In this document: in pieces, positions 36,609 to 44,586 of the stretch
Layout: the number at the start of each line of letters is the position of its first letter
Position numbering within the stretch: position 1 is the stretch's first letter
NCBI RefSeq assembly: GCF_022760755.1
Contig: NZ_JAIVFP010000001.1
Location: 3,762,001-3,826,000, forward strand
From: Candidatus Rhodoblastus alkanivorans
GTDB lineage: Bacteria; Pseudomonadota; Alphaproteobacteria; Rhizobiales; Beijerinckiaceae
DNA: 64,000 bases
Direction of reading: 5' to 3'
The notes under the pieces: model-generated
Database searches by the model: none
The model's input: only the letters and a program-made list of their open reading frames with translations
Told to the model about the DNA's origin: nothing
Translations under genes and position numbers: made by a program

Positions 36609-37253
36609 ATGTCGCAAATCAAGGTCGCCATCGTTCCCGTCACCCCGTTTCAGCAGAATTGCACGATTCTGATGTGCGAAACGACGGCAAACGCTGCCGT
36701 GGTCGATCCGGGGGGCGACGTGCCGCTGATCCGCCGCGCGATCGAGCAGACGGGCGCCAAGGTCGAAAAGATCTTCCTGACCCATGGCCACGCCGACCAC
36801 GCCGGCGGCGCCGCGGAGCTTCGCGACCTGCTCGGCGTGCCGATCGAGGGCCCGCATATCGCCGACAAATTCCTGCTCGACGGCCTCGAAGACGCCTCGA
36901 AGCTGTTCGGCTTTCGCTGTCGCAACGTCTCGCCGGACCGCTGGCTCGCCGACGGCGACCAGGTCGCGTTCGGCGACGCCCGCCTCGACATCCGCCATTG
37001 CCCGGGGCACACCCCGGGCAGCGTGGTTTACGTCAACGAGCCCATGCAGTTCTGCCTCGTCGGCGACGTGCTGTTCGAGGGCTCGATCGGCCGCACCGAC
37101 CTGCCGGGCGGCGATTACGCCACATTGATGCGCTCGATCGACGAAAAGATTCTCACGCTCAGCGACGGCATGACCTTCATCAGCGGCCACGGGCCGCTGA
37201 GCACCATCGGCGCCGAAAGGCTGCATAATCCCTACCTGCAAAGACAAGCCTGA
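36609..37253 (+). CDS. Metallo-beta-lactamase-fold hydrolase (glyoxalase II-like)
   Basis: The 214-residue protein has the THGHADHAGG metal motif, further ligands in HCPGHTPGS and VGDVLFEGSIGRTDLPGGD, and the closing histidine in ISGHGPLST. It is the short form related to glyoxalase II and probably a thioester hydrolase, though the substrate is not known. AGGAG lies seven bases before the ATG. A perfect 10-bp hairpin starts at the gene's end. Confidence 0.9.
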   Translation: MSQIKVAIVPVTPFQQNCTILMCETTANAAVVDPGGDVPLIRRAIEQTGAKVEKIFLTHGHADHAGGAAELRDLLGVPIEGPHIADKFLLDGLEDASKLFGFRCRNVSPDRWLADGDQVAFGDARLDIRHCPGHTPGSVVYVNEPMQFCLVGDVLFEGSIGRTDLPGGDYATLMRSIDEKILTLSDGMTFISGHGPLSTIGAERLHNPYLQRQA

Positions 37254-37275
37254 GCACGCGGTTTTCCGCGTGCTC
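37252..37275 (+). terminator. Stem-loop after the metallo-beta-lactamase gene
   Basis: A perfect 10-bp stem (37252-37261 with 37266-37275) has a TTTT loop and begins inside the TGA stop codon. No T tract follows. Confidence 0.5.
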
Positions 37276-37277
37276 GG

Positions 37278-37303
37278 CAGGAATGTGTCCCAGGAATGTG
37301 TCC
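37278..37303 (+). repeat. 13-base tandem duplication covering the usp ribosome-binding site
   Basis: CAGGAATGTGTCC occurs twice head to tail (37278-37290, 37291-37303), so the AGGA element before the universal stress gene is doubled. The second copy lies eight bases before ATG 37305. The duplication also creates an upstream ATG (37296) in frame. Confidence 0.7.
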
Positions 37304-37304
37304 T

Positions 37305-38114
37305 ATGTCTCTTCGTTCCCTCCTCGTTCATCTCAACAGCGGCGAAAGATCGAAGGTCCGGCTGAATACAGCCGCCGATCTCGCCCGATCCCACGGCGCC
37401 CGCCTCACCGGCCTGTTCGCGGAAGTCGCCGCGCCCGATGGGGATGACGGGCCGCCGCCCGATCCCGCGCAAGCCGCCGCCGCCAGCCGCGAGGCTTTCG
37501 TCGAGGCGACCAAGGGACTCAACGCCGAATGGATCGCTCTCGATCGCGGCGACGACGACGCGACCGTCAAGACGACCACCGATTTCGCGCGCCATTTCGA
37601 CCTGATCGTCATCGGCCAGCGCCGCCCCGACAATTCCCGGCTGCCGCCGGATTTCGCGGAGCATCTGATCGTCAACAGCGGCCGTCCCGTCCTGGTTCTA
37701 CCCTATTCCGGGGATTTTCCGACCGTCGGAAAGCGGCCGATCTTCGCCTGGTCGAACTCAGGCCCTTCCGCCCGGGGGTTCGCCGACGGCATGATGCTCG
37801 TCGCCCCCCGCGCGGAGGCCCTGGTCGTCGGCCTCCACCAGGCGAACGACACGACGGGCGCGACTGATCAGAAGGAATCCCTGCGGCTCGCCATCAACCA
37901 TCTCGCCGCGCATGAGATTTGCGCAAAGCCGGAACAACTCACCCTGAGCGACATAGGCTTGATGGACGCGCTGCTCAACCACGCCATGGAGCACAGCGCC
38001 GATCTCCTGGTGATCGGCGCCTTCGGCGGCGGCGGCTATCCTCTATTTTCGCGCGGCAGCGGCTCGCGCTACATGCTCAGACACATGACAGCGCCAGTGC
38101 TGTTCTCGCACTAG
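37305..38114 (+). CDS. Universal stress protein, two UspA-like halves
   Basis: The 269-residue protein begins SLRSLLVHLNSGERSKVRLNTAADLA and ends with an ATP-binding-type loop VIGAFGGGGYPLFSRGSGSRYML, TAPVLFSH. The first half keeps the fold with DLIVIGQRR but not the full glycine loop. Tandem Usp proteins respond to starvation and oxidative stress. ATG 37305 is preferred; ATG 37296 would add three residues. Two hairpins follow the stop. Confidence 0.87.
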   Translation: MSLRSLLVHLNSGERSKVRLNTAADLARSHGARLTGLFAEVAAPDGDDGPPPDPAQAAAASREAFVEATKGLNAEWIALDRGDDDATVKTTTDFARHFDLIVIGQRRPDNSRLPPDFAEHLIVNSGRPVLVLPYSGDFPTVGKRPIFAWSNSGPSARGFADGMMLVAPRAEALVVGLHQANDTTGATDQKESLRLAINHLAAHEICAKPEQLTLSDIGLMDALLNHAMEHSADLLVIGAFGGGGYPLFSRGSGSRYMLRHMTAPVLFSH

Positions 38115-38156
38115 GCTCAAAACGCTATCAATCACCTGATTGAGTGTTGAGCCTAG
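38111..38156 (+). terminator. Nested hairpin after the universal stress gene
   Basis: The outer arms CTAGGCTCAA/TTGAGCCTAG (38111-38120, 38147-38156) enclose an inner CAATCA-CC-TGATTG stem. The left arm includes the TAG stop. It is unusually AT-rich for this genome and probably ends the usp transcript. Confidence 0.6.
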
Positions 38157-38167
38157 AATCAACAAAC

Positions 38168-38195
38168 AGTAATCAGAATCGCTTCTGATCACTGC
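38168..38195 (-). terminator. Hairpin between convergent usp and small secreted protein genes
   Basis: A 12-bp stem with one mismatch (CAGTAATCAGAA/TTCTGATCACTG) has the loop TCGC. It lies 19 bases beyond the end of the minus-strand gene at 38214 and likely terminates it. No T run is evident. Confidence 0.5.
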
Positions 38196-38213
38196 TCATT
38201 GATGATTGGTCGC

Positions 38214-38513
38214 TTATTCGCAGACCCGGATGCGACGGTGGCCGATATAATTGCCCCATTGGTCATAGACCCTGCGGCGCTCGATCCAGCAGTCGCCGGC
38301 AGGCTCCGCATAATAGGGCCGGTTGGCGGCGCTGGCCGCCACCGCGCCGAGCGCCAGGCCGCCGATGAGGCCCGCCGCCGCCGCCGCGCCGGGATTATAT
38401 CCCCCGCCGTAGCCATAGCCACGATACCAGGCCGCCGCCGGGGTCGAGAACGACAGGCCCAGGGTCAGCGCGGCCAACCCCGCGAGCCCGATTTTCTTGA
38501 AGGGAACGGTCAT
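38214..38513 (-). CDS. Small secreted glycine-zipper protein
   Basis: The 99-residue protein has a signal peptide (start MTVPFKKIGLAGLAALTLGL) and an aromatic/glycine stretch WYRGYGYGGGYNPG. A glycine-zipper-like segment AAAAAGLIGGLALGAVAASAA and a C-terminal tail DCWIERRRVYDQWGNYIGHRR ending in a cysteine complete it. Similar short proteins are common and uncharacterised in Rhizobiales. GAGGAG before ATG 38513 is ideal and excludes the codon six residues upstream. Envelope location is likely. Confidence 0.82.
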   Translation of the reverse strand: MTVPFKKIGLAGLAALTLGLSFSTPAAAWYRGYGYGGGYNPGAAAAAGLIGGLALGAVAASAANRPYYAEPAGDCWIERRRVYDQWGNYIGHRRIRVCE

Positions 38514-38650
38514 CGCTTTCTCCTCTGGCAATGCTTGCGCTTCCGCGCAAAATCAGCTTGATGCGCAAAATGCCCAGGCAAGGCTGAACAGTTACTGAAC
38601 GAAATGTGCCGCATCCCGTTCCGTTTTTCCACCAGCAAAGACAATTTGGC

Positions 38651-39586
38651 ATGACGCCGACCGGCGCGTTCCATTCATCCCCTACCGGTTCTTCGGGCGA
38701 TCTCGCCGCCGACCGCCGTTATCAATGGGCCGTCGGCGCTTTTGAAGCGCGCGATTTCGAGGCCGCGCGCGATCTTTTCATGCAAGCCATTGAGCTCGCT
38801 CCACATTGGGCGCCCGGCAGGTTCGGCCTCGGCGAGGCGCTGGAGGCGCTCGGCCGGCGCGAGGACGCCATTGCCGCCTACCGCGAGGCGCTGGCCCGCG
38901 ATCCGGCCGACGCCTGCGGCGCCGCGCTCAGGCTTGCGCGTCTCGGCGACCAAAGACCCGTCGCCGCGCCGCGCGCCTATGTCCAAACCCTGTTCGATCA
39001 ATATGCGGCGAATTTCGATCGCCATCTGGTCGAAACCCTCGCCTATCGCGGACCCCAGATCCTGCGCGACGCCATCGAGCGCGCGGCGCCCGGCCGGATA
39101 TTCGCCAATATGCTCGATCTCGGTTGCGGCGCCGGCCACGCCGGCGAAACTTTTCGCGCGCGCGTCGGGAACATGGCCGGGGTGGACCTTTCGCCGGCGA
39201 TGATCGGGCAATGCCGCGGCAGACGGCTTTATGACCGGCTCGCCGTCGCCGACCTGCTCGATTTTCTCGCGGCGGAGCCGGGCGAAAGCGCCGATCTCGC
39301 CGTGGCCGCCGACGTTTTCGTTTATATCGGCGATCTCGACCGCGTTTTCGCCGCCGTCGCGCGCGTCCTGATCCCGGGCGGCCTGTTCGCCTTCACCGCG
39401 CAAAACGCAGCCGGCGGCGCGACCTTCGGCGTCGGCGCCGACATGCGCTTCGCCCATTCCCAGGCCTATCTGCGGGACTGCGCCGGCCGGACTGGCTTCG
39501 CCATATTGGAGCTTGCGCCAGCCGCCGTCAGAAAGGAACGGGGCGAAGACGTTCCCGGCTGGGCCGTGGTCCTGCGCAAAAACTAG
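38651..39586 (+). CDS. TPR-containing SAM-dependent methyltransferase
   Basis: The 311-residue protein has an N-terminal pair of tetratricopeptide repeats (about residues 22-95: YQWAVGAFEARDFEAARDLFMQAIELAP) and a class I methyltransferase domain with LDLGCGAGHAGETFRA and VDLSPAMI. The linking FDQYAANFDRHLVETLAYRGP is typical of this family. The substrate is not known. ATG at 38651 is preferred; a GTG at 38606 would add 15 residues. The 3-oxoacid CoA-transferase genes follow after 79 bases. Confidence 0.85.
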   Translation: MTPTGAFHSSPTGSSGDLAADRRYQWAVGAFEARDFEAARDLFMQAIELAPHWAPGRFGLGEALEALGRREDAIAAYREALARDPADACGAALRLARLGDQRPVAAPRAYVQTLFDQYAANFDRHLVETLAYRGPQILRDAIERAAPGRIFANMLDLGCGAGHAGETFRARVGNMAGVDLSPAMIGQCRGRRLYDRLAVADLLDFLAAEPGESADLAVAADVFVYIGDLDRVFAAVARVLIPGGLFAFTAQNAAGGATFGVGADMRFAHSQAYLRDCAGRTGFAILELAPAAVRKERGEDVPGWAVVLRKN

Positions 39587-39665
39587 GCTTTGGAGCCGTC
39601 TGGACCACGGCGCCCGGCGGGCCTATTGTTGCAGGGCAACACTACTAAAAACGCGGGATTCGCCC

Positions 39666-40397
39666 ATGAAGAAAGTATATCCAGACGCCAGTTCCGCCAT
39701 GGCCGGACTGGTGAAGGACGGCATGACGCTGATGGCCGGCGGCTTTGGCCTGTGCGGCATTCCCGAGGCCTTGATCGAAGCGGTCAAGCAATCCGGCGCG
39801 ACCAACCTGACCTTCATCTCCAACAACGCCGGAGTGGACGGCATCGGCCTCGGCGTGCTGCTGGAGACCAAGCAGGTCAAGAAGATGATCTCGTCCTATG
39901 TCGGCGAGAACAAGCTGTTCGCCCAGCAATATCTCGGCGGCGAACTGGAAATCGAATTCAACCCGCAGGGCACGCTCGCCGAGCGCATTCGCGCCGGCGG
40001 CGCTGGCGTCCCGGCCTTCTACACCAAGACCGGCTACGGCACGCTCGTCGCCGAGGGCAAGGAGACCCGCGTCTTCAACGGCGAAAACTACGTGATGGAG
40101 ACCGGCCTCGTCGCCGACATCGCCATCGTCCACGCCTGGAAAGGCGACACCGAAGGCAATCTCGTCTATCGCAAGACCGCCCGCAATTTCAATCCGATGA
40201 TGGCGACCGCCGGCAAGATCACGGTGGCCGAGGTCGAGCATCTGTTCCAGCCCGGCGAACTCGACCCCGACGAGATTCACACCCCCGGCATTTTCGTCCA
40301 GCGCATCGTGCATGTGCCCAATCCCGTCAAACATATCGAGCAGCGCACCACGCGCAAACATACCAGCCCGGCCGCGGCCGCGGGAGGAGAAGTCTGA
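39666..40397 (+). CDS. scoA: 3-Oxoacid CoA-transferase subunit A
   Basis: Subunit A of the enzyme that moves CoA between succinyl-CoA and acetoacetate, allowing use or formation of ketone bodies from PHB breakdown. The 243-residue protein starts [20 protein letters not shown] and contains [16 protein letters not shown] and [17 protein letters not shown]. It overlaps the subunit B gene by one base (TGATG), giving stoichiometric translation. Confidence 0.95.
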   Translation: MKKVYPDASSAMAGLVKDGMTLMAGGFGLCGIPEALIEAVKQSGATNLTFISNNAGVDGIGLGVLLETKQVKKMISSYVGENKLFAQQYLGGELEIEFNPQGTLAERIRAGGAGVPAFYTKTGYGTLVAEGKETRVFNGENYVMETGLVADIAIVHAWKGDTEGNLVYRKTARNFNPMMATAGKITVAEVEHLFQPGELDPDEIHTPGIFVQRIVHVPNPVKHIEQRTTRKHTSPAAAAGGEV

Positions 40398-41038
40398 TGG
40401 CCTGGACACGCGATCAAATGGCCGCCCGCGCGGCGAAGGAGCTCCGCGACGGCTTTTACGTCAATCTCGGCATCGGCATCCCGACCCTGGTCTCGAATTT
40501 CATCCCCGCCGGCATGAGCGTGCAGCTCCAGTCGGAGAACGGCATGCTGGGCATGGGCCCTTTCCCCTATGAGGGCGAGGAGGACGCCGACCTGATCAAC
40601 GCCGGCAAGCAGACCATCACCCAACTGCCGACGACCAGCTATTTCTCGTCGGCCGATTCCTTCGCCATGATCCGCGGCGGCCATATCGACCTTTCGATCC
40701 TCGGCGCCATGCAGGTCGCTCAGAACGGCGATCTCGCCAATTGGATGATCCCGGGCAAGATGGTGAAGGGCATGGGCGGCGCCATGGACCTCGTCGCCGG
40801 GGTCAAAAAGGTCGTGGTGGTGATGGAGCATGTCGCCAAGGACGGCCCCAAATTCCTCCACAAATGCAACCTGCCGCTGACCGGCTCGCAGGTGGTGGAC
40901 CTCCTGATCACCGATCTCGGCGTTTTTTCGATCGACAAGCACGGCGACGGCGGCGTGAAGCTGATCCAACTCGCCGACGGCGTGTCCGTTGACGAGATCA
41001 AGTCCAAGACCGAAGCTGATTTTTCGGTCACGCTGTGA
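40397..41038 (+). CDS. scoB: 3-Oxoacid CoA-transferase subunit B
   Basis: The 213-residue beta subunit carries the catalytic glutamate in [14 protein letters not shown], with [13 protein letters not shown] upstream and [19 protein letters not shown] downstream, as in other SCOT enzymes. GGAGGAGA lies just before its ATG, inside the end of scoA. A stem-loop follows the stop. With phaZ about 4 kb away, this supports acetoacetate recycling. Confidence 0.95.
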   Translation: MAWTRDQMAARAAKELRDGFYVNLGIGIPTLVSNFIPAGMSVQLQSENGMLGMGPFPYEGEEDADLINAGKQTITQLPTTSYFSSADSFAMIRGGHIDLSILGAMQVAQNGDLANWMIPGKMVKGMGGAMDLVAGVKKVVVVMEHVAKDGPKFLHKCNLPLTGSQVVDLLITDLGVFSIDKHGDGGVKLIQLADGVSVDEIKSKTEADFSVTL

Positions 41039-41040
41039 CG

Positions 41041-41060
41041 GAGGGGGCTGCGGCCCCTTC
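41041..41060 (+). terminator. Stem-loop after scoB
   Basis: An 8-bp stem including one G-T pair (41041-41048 with 41053-41060) and a TGCG loop starts two bases after the scoB stop. The downstream CCCTTCC is only weakly T-rich. Confidence 0.45.
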
Positions 41061-41197
41061 CCTTCCGGCGAAGCCGCCGCGTTGGCGGGATGCGCTCTTG
41101 TCATGGCGCCGATGCAAAGACCGGCTGCAATCCGGCCGACGCCGACCCACCCGCAATTGATGCGGAGCCCGTTCGGCGCAAGGCGGAGAGCGACGCA

Positions 41198-43174
41198 ATG
41201 GATGCGACCCCTTCCAGCGGTTCCGGCGAGGCGCCGACCCCGCCGCGCGCCCCCGACCGCATCATCATCTGCGGCCTTGGCGATGTCGGGCGCCAATGCG
41301 CCGAACTGCTCAAGGAATTCGGCGCCTGCGTCGTCGGCGTCGATGTCGCGCCGCCGAAATCCATGGAAGACGCGCCCTTCGACAAAATCGTCACGGGCGA
41401 CTGCACGAAATCTGAAATCCTCAAGCGCGCCGGCGCCGAAACCTGCCGCGCCATCCTGCTGGTGACGACCGACGAGCGCAGCAATATCGCCGCCGCCTTC
41501 GCCGCCCGCTCGCTCAATCCGCGCGTGCGCCTCGTCATCCGCTCGGCGCAGGAGCAGCTCAACCGCCTGCTCGCCGGCCAGCTCGGCAATCTGGTCGCCT
41601 TCGAACCGCATGAATTTTCCGCGCTCGCCTTCGCCGTCGCCACCCTCGACGACGAGACCAAGGCGCGGTTCGATCTCAATGGATCGACCGTGCGCGTCAT
41701 CGCCCATATCGTAAAGACCGGCGACTGGCGCCACGGCCTCCGGCCCTCGGAACTCAACACCTTGCACCGGCGCGTCATCGGCCATGTCTCGGAAGGCAAG
41801 GCGGTCGGCGACCTGCTCTCGCTGCGCAGCGCCGATTGCGAAATCCGTCCCGGCGATGAAGTGACCTATGTCGAATGCGGCGAATTGCTGCGCGACGCCA
41901 GAGGCCCGCGGACGCCGGAAGCAAAATCGCGGCGAGTGCGTTGGACTGCTTTGGCCGAACAGGCGCGCGGCTGGCTGCGCGCGGCGCCGAAGCCCATCAT
42001 TGTTTCCTTCGCCGTCGTCTTTTCGATGTTTGCGCTGTGCATCGTGCTGTATCGGCGGGAGAATCCCGAAATCAGCTGGTTCGACGCCATCAATGTCTCG
42101 ACGGTCCTGGCGGTCGGCGGCTTCGATAATGTGTTCGGCGCGCTCAAGGCGCCTTTTCCGATTTCTTCCGGCCTTTACCTTTATTCGCTGCTGATGAAGA
42201 TCGGCAGCGCCATCTTCCTCGGCGTCATCATCGCCACCATGACCGAGCGCGTTCTCGGCGCGCGGTTCCAGATCGCCGCGCGCCGCCCGCCGCCCCCGGT
42301 CGAAGGCCACACCATCGTCGTCGGTCTTGCGCCAATCGGCCAGAACATCGCCGCTTTGCTCCAGCGCTGGGGCCGTCCGACCGTCGGCGTTTCCGCAGAG
42401 CCCGTCGCGGAAGACGTCCTGCGCGGCCTGCCGGTCAAGACCGGCCCAATTCCCGACGCCCTGGCGCGGGCGAATATTGCCGCCGCGCGCAGCGTGGTCG
42501 TGGTCGGCGACGACCAGGTCGGCAATCTCGAAACCGCCCTGCTCGCCCATTCGCTCAATCCGCGCTGCGCCCTGGTTTTCCGCGTCGCCGATCCCGATCT
42601 GGCGAGAAACGTCGCCGCGCTGATCCCCGAATCGACCGGCATCAGCGAATCGGAGATCGCAGCCCAGGCGATCGCCGGCGCGGCCTTCGACGAGAATATT
42701 CTCACCGCCTTCCAGCTCCTGGGACGCCCGGTTCTCGTCACCGAATATGCGGTCGCCCATAATCGGCCCCTGCTCGACCTTCAGCTGGCGCAGCTCGCCT
42801 ATGGTTTCGGCGCCATTCCGATTTTCCACGAGCGCGGCGGCGCCGGACAGTTGAACCCCTCCGACGACATCCGCCTCGAAAGAGACGACAAGGTCGTCGT
42901 GCTGGCGACCGTCGCCGCCCTGCGGCGCATCGAGCGGAACGAACTGGAGCCGCCGGACTGCCGCCTGCTCATCGACTCCAGCCTTTCGGCGGACGCCGCC
43001 TTCGAAGCGGGCAATGTCATCGCGCGCATCGCCGGCTGCGATCTGGCGATCGCGCGCCAGGCGCTCGCCCACTTGCCAAGCGAACTCGGCGCCAAAATAT
43101 ATCGGCAGCAGGGCGTTCGGCTCGTCCGCGAGTTGCGGAAAATCAAGGTTGACGCGCGCCTGATCGATGGGTGA
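41198..43174 (+). CDS. Channel-like membrane protein with two TrkA-N domains
   Basis: The 658-residue protein has a first Rossmann domain (RIIICGLGDVGRQCAELL), then two membrane spans (about 267-285 and 325-350), and a second Rossmann-like domain (HTIVVGLAPIGQNIAALL), each with a trailing TrkA-C-like part. The order RCK-pore-RCK suggests a ligand-gated potassium channel relative. However, the re-entrant pore reads TVLAVGGFDN (302-311) instead of TVGYGD, so selectivity may be lost or altered. GGCGGAGAG precedes ATG 41198. The haloacid dehalogenase gene follows after nine bases, perhaps in one operon. Confidence 0.75.
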   Translation: MDATPSSGSGEAPTPPRAPDRIIICGLGDVGRQCAELLKEFGACVVGVDVAPPKSMEDAPFDKIVTGDCTKSEILKRAGAETCRAILLVTTDERSNIAAAFAARSLNPRVRLVIRSAQEQLNRLLAGQLGNLVAFEPHEFSALAFAVATLDDETKARFDLNGSTVRVIAHIVKTGDWRHGLRPSELNTLHRRVIGHVSEGKAVGDLLSLRSADCEIRPGDEVTYVECGELLRDARGPRTPEAKSRRVRWTALAEQARGWLRAAPKPIIVSFAVVFSMFALCIVLYRRENPEISWFDAINVSTVLAVGGFDNVFGALKAPFPISSGLYLYSLLMKIGSAIFLGVIIATMTERVLGARFQIAARRPPPPVEGHTIVVGLAPIGQNIAALLQRWGRPTVGVSAEPVAEDVLRGLPVKTGPIPDALARANIAAARSVVVVGDDQVGNLETALLAHSLNPRCALVFRVADPDLARNVAALIPESTGISESEIAAQAIAGAAFDENILTAFQLLGRPVLVTEYAVAHNRPLLDLQLAQLAYGFGAIPIFHERGGAGQLNPSDDIRLERDDKVVVLATVAALRRIERNELEPPDCRLLIDSSLSADAAFEAGNVIARIAGCDLAIARQALAHLPSELGAKIYRQQGVRLVRELRKIKVDARLIDG

Positions 43175-43183
43175 GACGCTAAA

Positions 43184-43843
43184 ATGGCCGAAAAGACCTT
43201 TCCCCTTTACGTTTTCGACGCTTACGGCACTTTGTTCGACGTCCATTCCGCAGTGGCTCGCCATCGCGGCCTCGTCGGGGAGCAGGCCGAACGGCTGTCC
43301 GAAATTTGGCGCGTGAAACAGCTGGAATATACCTGGACGCGCAGCCTGATGGGCGCCTATCGCGATTTCGACGCCTTGACCGCGGAGGCGCTTGATTTCG
43401 CCGCCGCCCGCTGCGGCGGCCTTTCGGCGGAAGCGTGCGAAAAACTGCTCGACGCCTATCGAACGCTCGACGCTTTCCCCGACGCCGCGCCGGCGCTGCG
43501 GCGCTTGCGCGAGCGCGGCGCGAAAGCCGTCATCCTCTCCAACGGCGCGCCGGCGACGCTCGCCCGCGCCGTCGCCGCGGCCGGTTTGCGGGATTTGCTC
43601 GACGAATCGCTCTCCGCCGATTCCGTAATTCGCTTCAAGACCGCGGCCGAAGTCTATGCGCTGGTCGGCGCGCGTTACGGAACGACGCCGGAACAGGTGT
43701 CGTTCCAGTCCTCGAATCGCTGGGACATCGCGGGGGCGGCGCAATTCGGCTTCAACACGGTGTGGATCAATCGCGCCGGAGCGCCCGACGAATATCGCGA
43801 CCTGCCGCCGGCGCGCGTGATTTCGTCTCTTGCAAGTCTCTGA
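43184..43843 (+). CDS. Haloacid dehalogenase, type II (L-2-haloacid dehalogenase-like)
   Basis: The 219-residue HAD enzyme has the nucleophile aspartate in FDAYGTLFDVHS, motif II in ILSNGAPATL, the lysine in IRFKTAAEVY, and FQSSNRWDIAGAAQFGFNTVWINR, the strongly conserved type II dehalogenase block. It should hydrolyse L-2-haloacids to D-2-hydroxyacids, though housekeeping relatives with other roles exist. It follows the channel gene by nine bases. Confidence 0.9.
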   Translation: MAEKTFPLYVFDAYGTLFDVHSAVARHRGLVGEQAERLSEIWRVKQLEYTWTRSLMGAYRDFDALTAEALDFAAARCGGLSAEACEKLLDAYRTLDAFPDAAPALRRLRERGAKAVILSNGAPATLARAVAAAGLRDLLDESLSADSVIRFKTAAEVYALVGARYGTTPEQVSFQSSNRWDIAGAAQFGFNTVWINRAGAPDEYRDLPPARVISSLASL

Positions 43844-43849
43844 TCAAAA

Positions 43850-43939
43850 AGAAAAAAAGGCCGCCGGAAGAACCAGCGGCCCAAGTCTAGGGAGGAAACG
43901 CCCAAGGAGGGCTGCAGCACAAGCACCGCTTGCGCTACG
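43850..43939 (-). ncRNA. Small RNA, probable alpha-r8/MmgR family (copy 1)
   Basis: On the minus strand a sigma-70-type promoter (see 43946-43974) is followed about seven bases later by a predicted RNA of roughly 90 nt. It ends in a strong intrinsic terminator (hairpin 43859-43881, then seven T). The body carries two anti-Shine-Dalgarno-like motifs, CCCTCCTTG and TTTCCTCCCT, the latter being the ten-base hallmark I recall for the alpha-r8 family that includes Sinorhizobium MmgR. MmgR limits PHB granule accumulation. The target here is inference. Confidence 0.75.
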
Positions 43940-43945
43940 GTTGGT

Positions 43946-43974
43946 AAGTTATGTTGCGTCGCACAAATTGTCAA
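43946..43974 (-). promoter_or_regulatory. Promoter of sRNA copy 1
   Basis: Reading the minus strand, TTGACA (43974-43969) is separated by 17 bases from TAACTT (43951-43946). The spacer sequence is the same in copy 2 except for one base. A near-consensus -35 box with ideal spacing supports active transcription. Confidence 0.7.
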
Positions 43975-44143
43975 GAGATTTTTTGCGGTGCGTCATAACG
44001 CCCTCCGCCGCTTGCGCGAAACCTGAAAAGCAAGGGGTTTCGTCGCACCAAAAGCAGGGACTCATTCGCTGGCTGGTGCGTTCGGATCAACCAAAAGAAC
44101 GCCACGCGCGCGATTTTCTCCTTTCAGATCCCTGATCCGAAAA

Positions 44144-44231
44144 GAAAAAAGGCCGCCGGAAGAACCAGCGGCCCAAGTCTAGGGAGGAAACGCCCAAGGA
44201 GGGCTGCAGCACAAGCACCGCTCGTGCTACG
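44144..44231 (-). ncRNA. Small RNA, probable alpha-r8/MmgR family (copy 2)
   Basis: The second copy has the same body as copy 1 from the terminator hairpin (44151-44173, then six T) through the TTTCCTCCCT and CCCTCCTTG motifs. It differs from copy 1 only in its first eight or so bases and in the promoter. The predicted length is close to 90 nt. Identical seed regions mean both would hit the same mRNAs, while promoter differences could give different expression. Confidence 0.75.
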
Positions 44232-44237
44232 GTTCGT

Positions 44238-44266
44238 AAATTATGTTGCGTCGCACAAAATGTCAA
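44238..44266 (-). promoter_or_regulatory. Promoter of sRNA copy 2
   Basis: Reading the minus strand, TTGACA (44266-44261), a 17-base spacer and TAATTT (44243-44238). The -10 box is closer to consensus than in copy 1, so copy 2 may be the stronger promoter. Confidence 0.7.
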
Positions 44267-44426
44267 GGGATTTCGTTTGCATCGCATCATAGCGCCGCCG
44301 TCTGCTCGTGCGAAACTTGGAAAAATAAGCGATCTCGCGCCCCGGCAACCGGGAACCTTCCATTGTTTCGCGGGTTTCGTGCAATCGACTGATCGCCGGC
44401 GCTGTTTTGCCAGGAGGGAGGCGGCC

Positions 44427-44582
44427 ATGTCGCCCGCGGATATCCTGATCGCGATCCTGATCGTCTGTTTTTTCGCGTCGCTGCCGACGTGGCCCCATGC
44501 CTCGCAATGGGGCTATTATCCGAGCCTGTTTTTCGCCGCCCTGATACTGGCCGCGACGCTGTTCACGCAGATGACGACCTGA
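44427..44582 (+). CDS. DUF3309 family small membrane protein
   Basis: This 51-residue protein has the family pattern ILIAILIVCFFASLPTWPHASQWGYYPS followed by a second hydrophobic span. It is very short but supported by an excellent AGGAGGGA eight bases before ATG 44427. DUF3309 proteins are widespread in proteobacteria and of unknown role, often stress-linked. Confidence 0.85.
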   Translation: MSPADILIAILIVCFFASLPTWPHASQWGYYPSLFFAALILAATLFTQMTT

Positions 44583-44586
44583 AGAT

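Larger units (their letters stand above)
43844..44426. other. Tandemly duplicated sRNA-bearing intergenic region
   Basis: This 583-base gap contains two copies, 292 bases apart, of a unit of about 190 bases (roughly 43836-44030 and 44128-44315). Each unit carries a minus-strand promoter, sRNA body and terminator. The core of about 72 bases (43859-43930 and 44151-44222) is identical; the flanks have diverged. No protein-coding gene is supported here. Confidence 0.85.

Noticed and set aside
40277-43744. 1155-codon minus-strand frame opposite scoB, the channel gene and the dehalogenase
   Set aside because: It spans three recognisable plus-strand genes and their gaps, with low-complexity composition and no motif; a GC-driven artefact.
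43830-44135. Short plus-strand frames across the duplicated sRNA region
   Set aside because: They cross the sRNA terminator hairpins and promoters and encode Arg/Lys-rich noise; the conserved structure is RNA on the minus strand.
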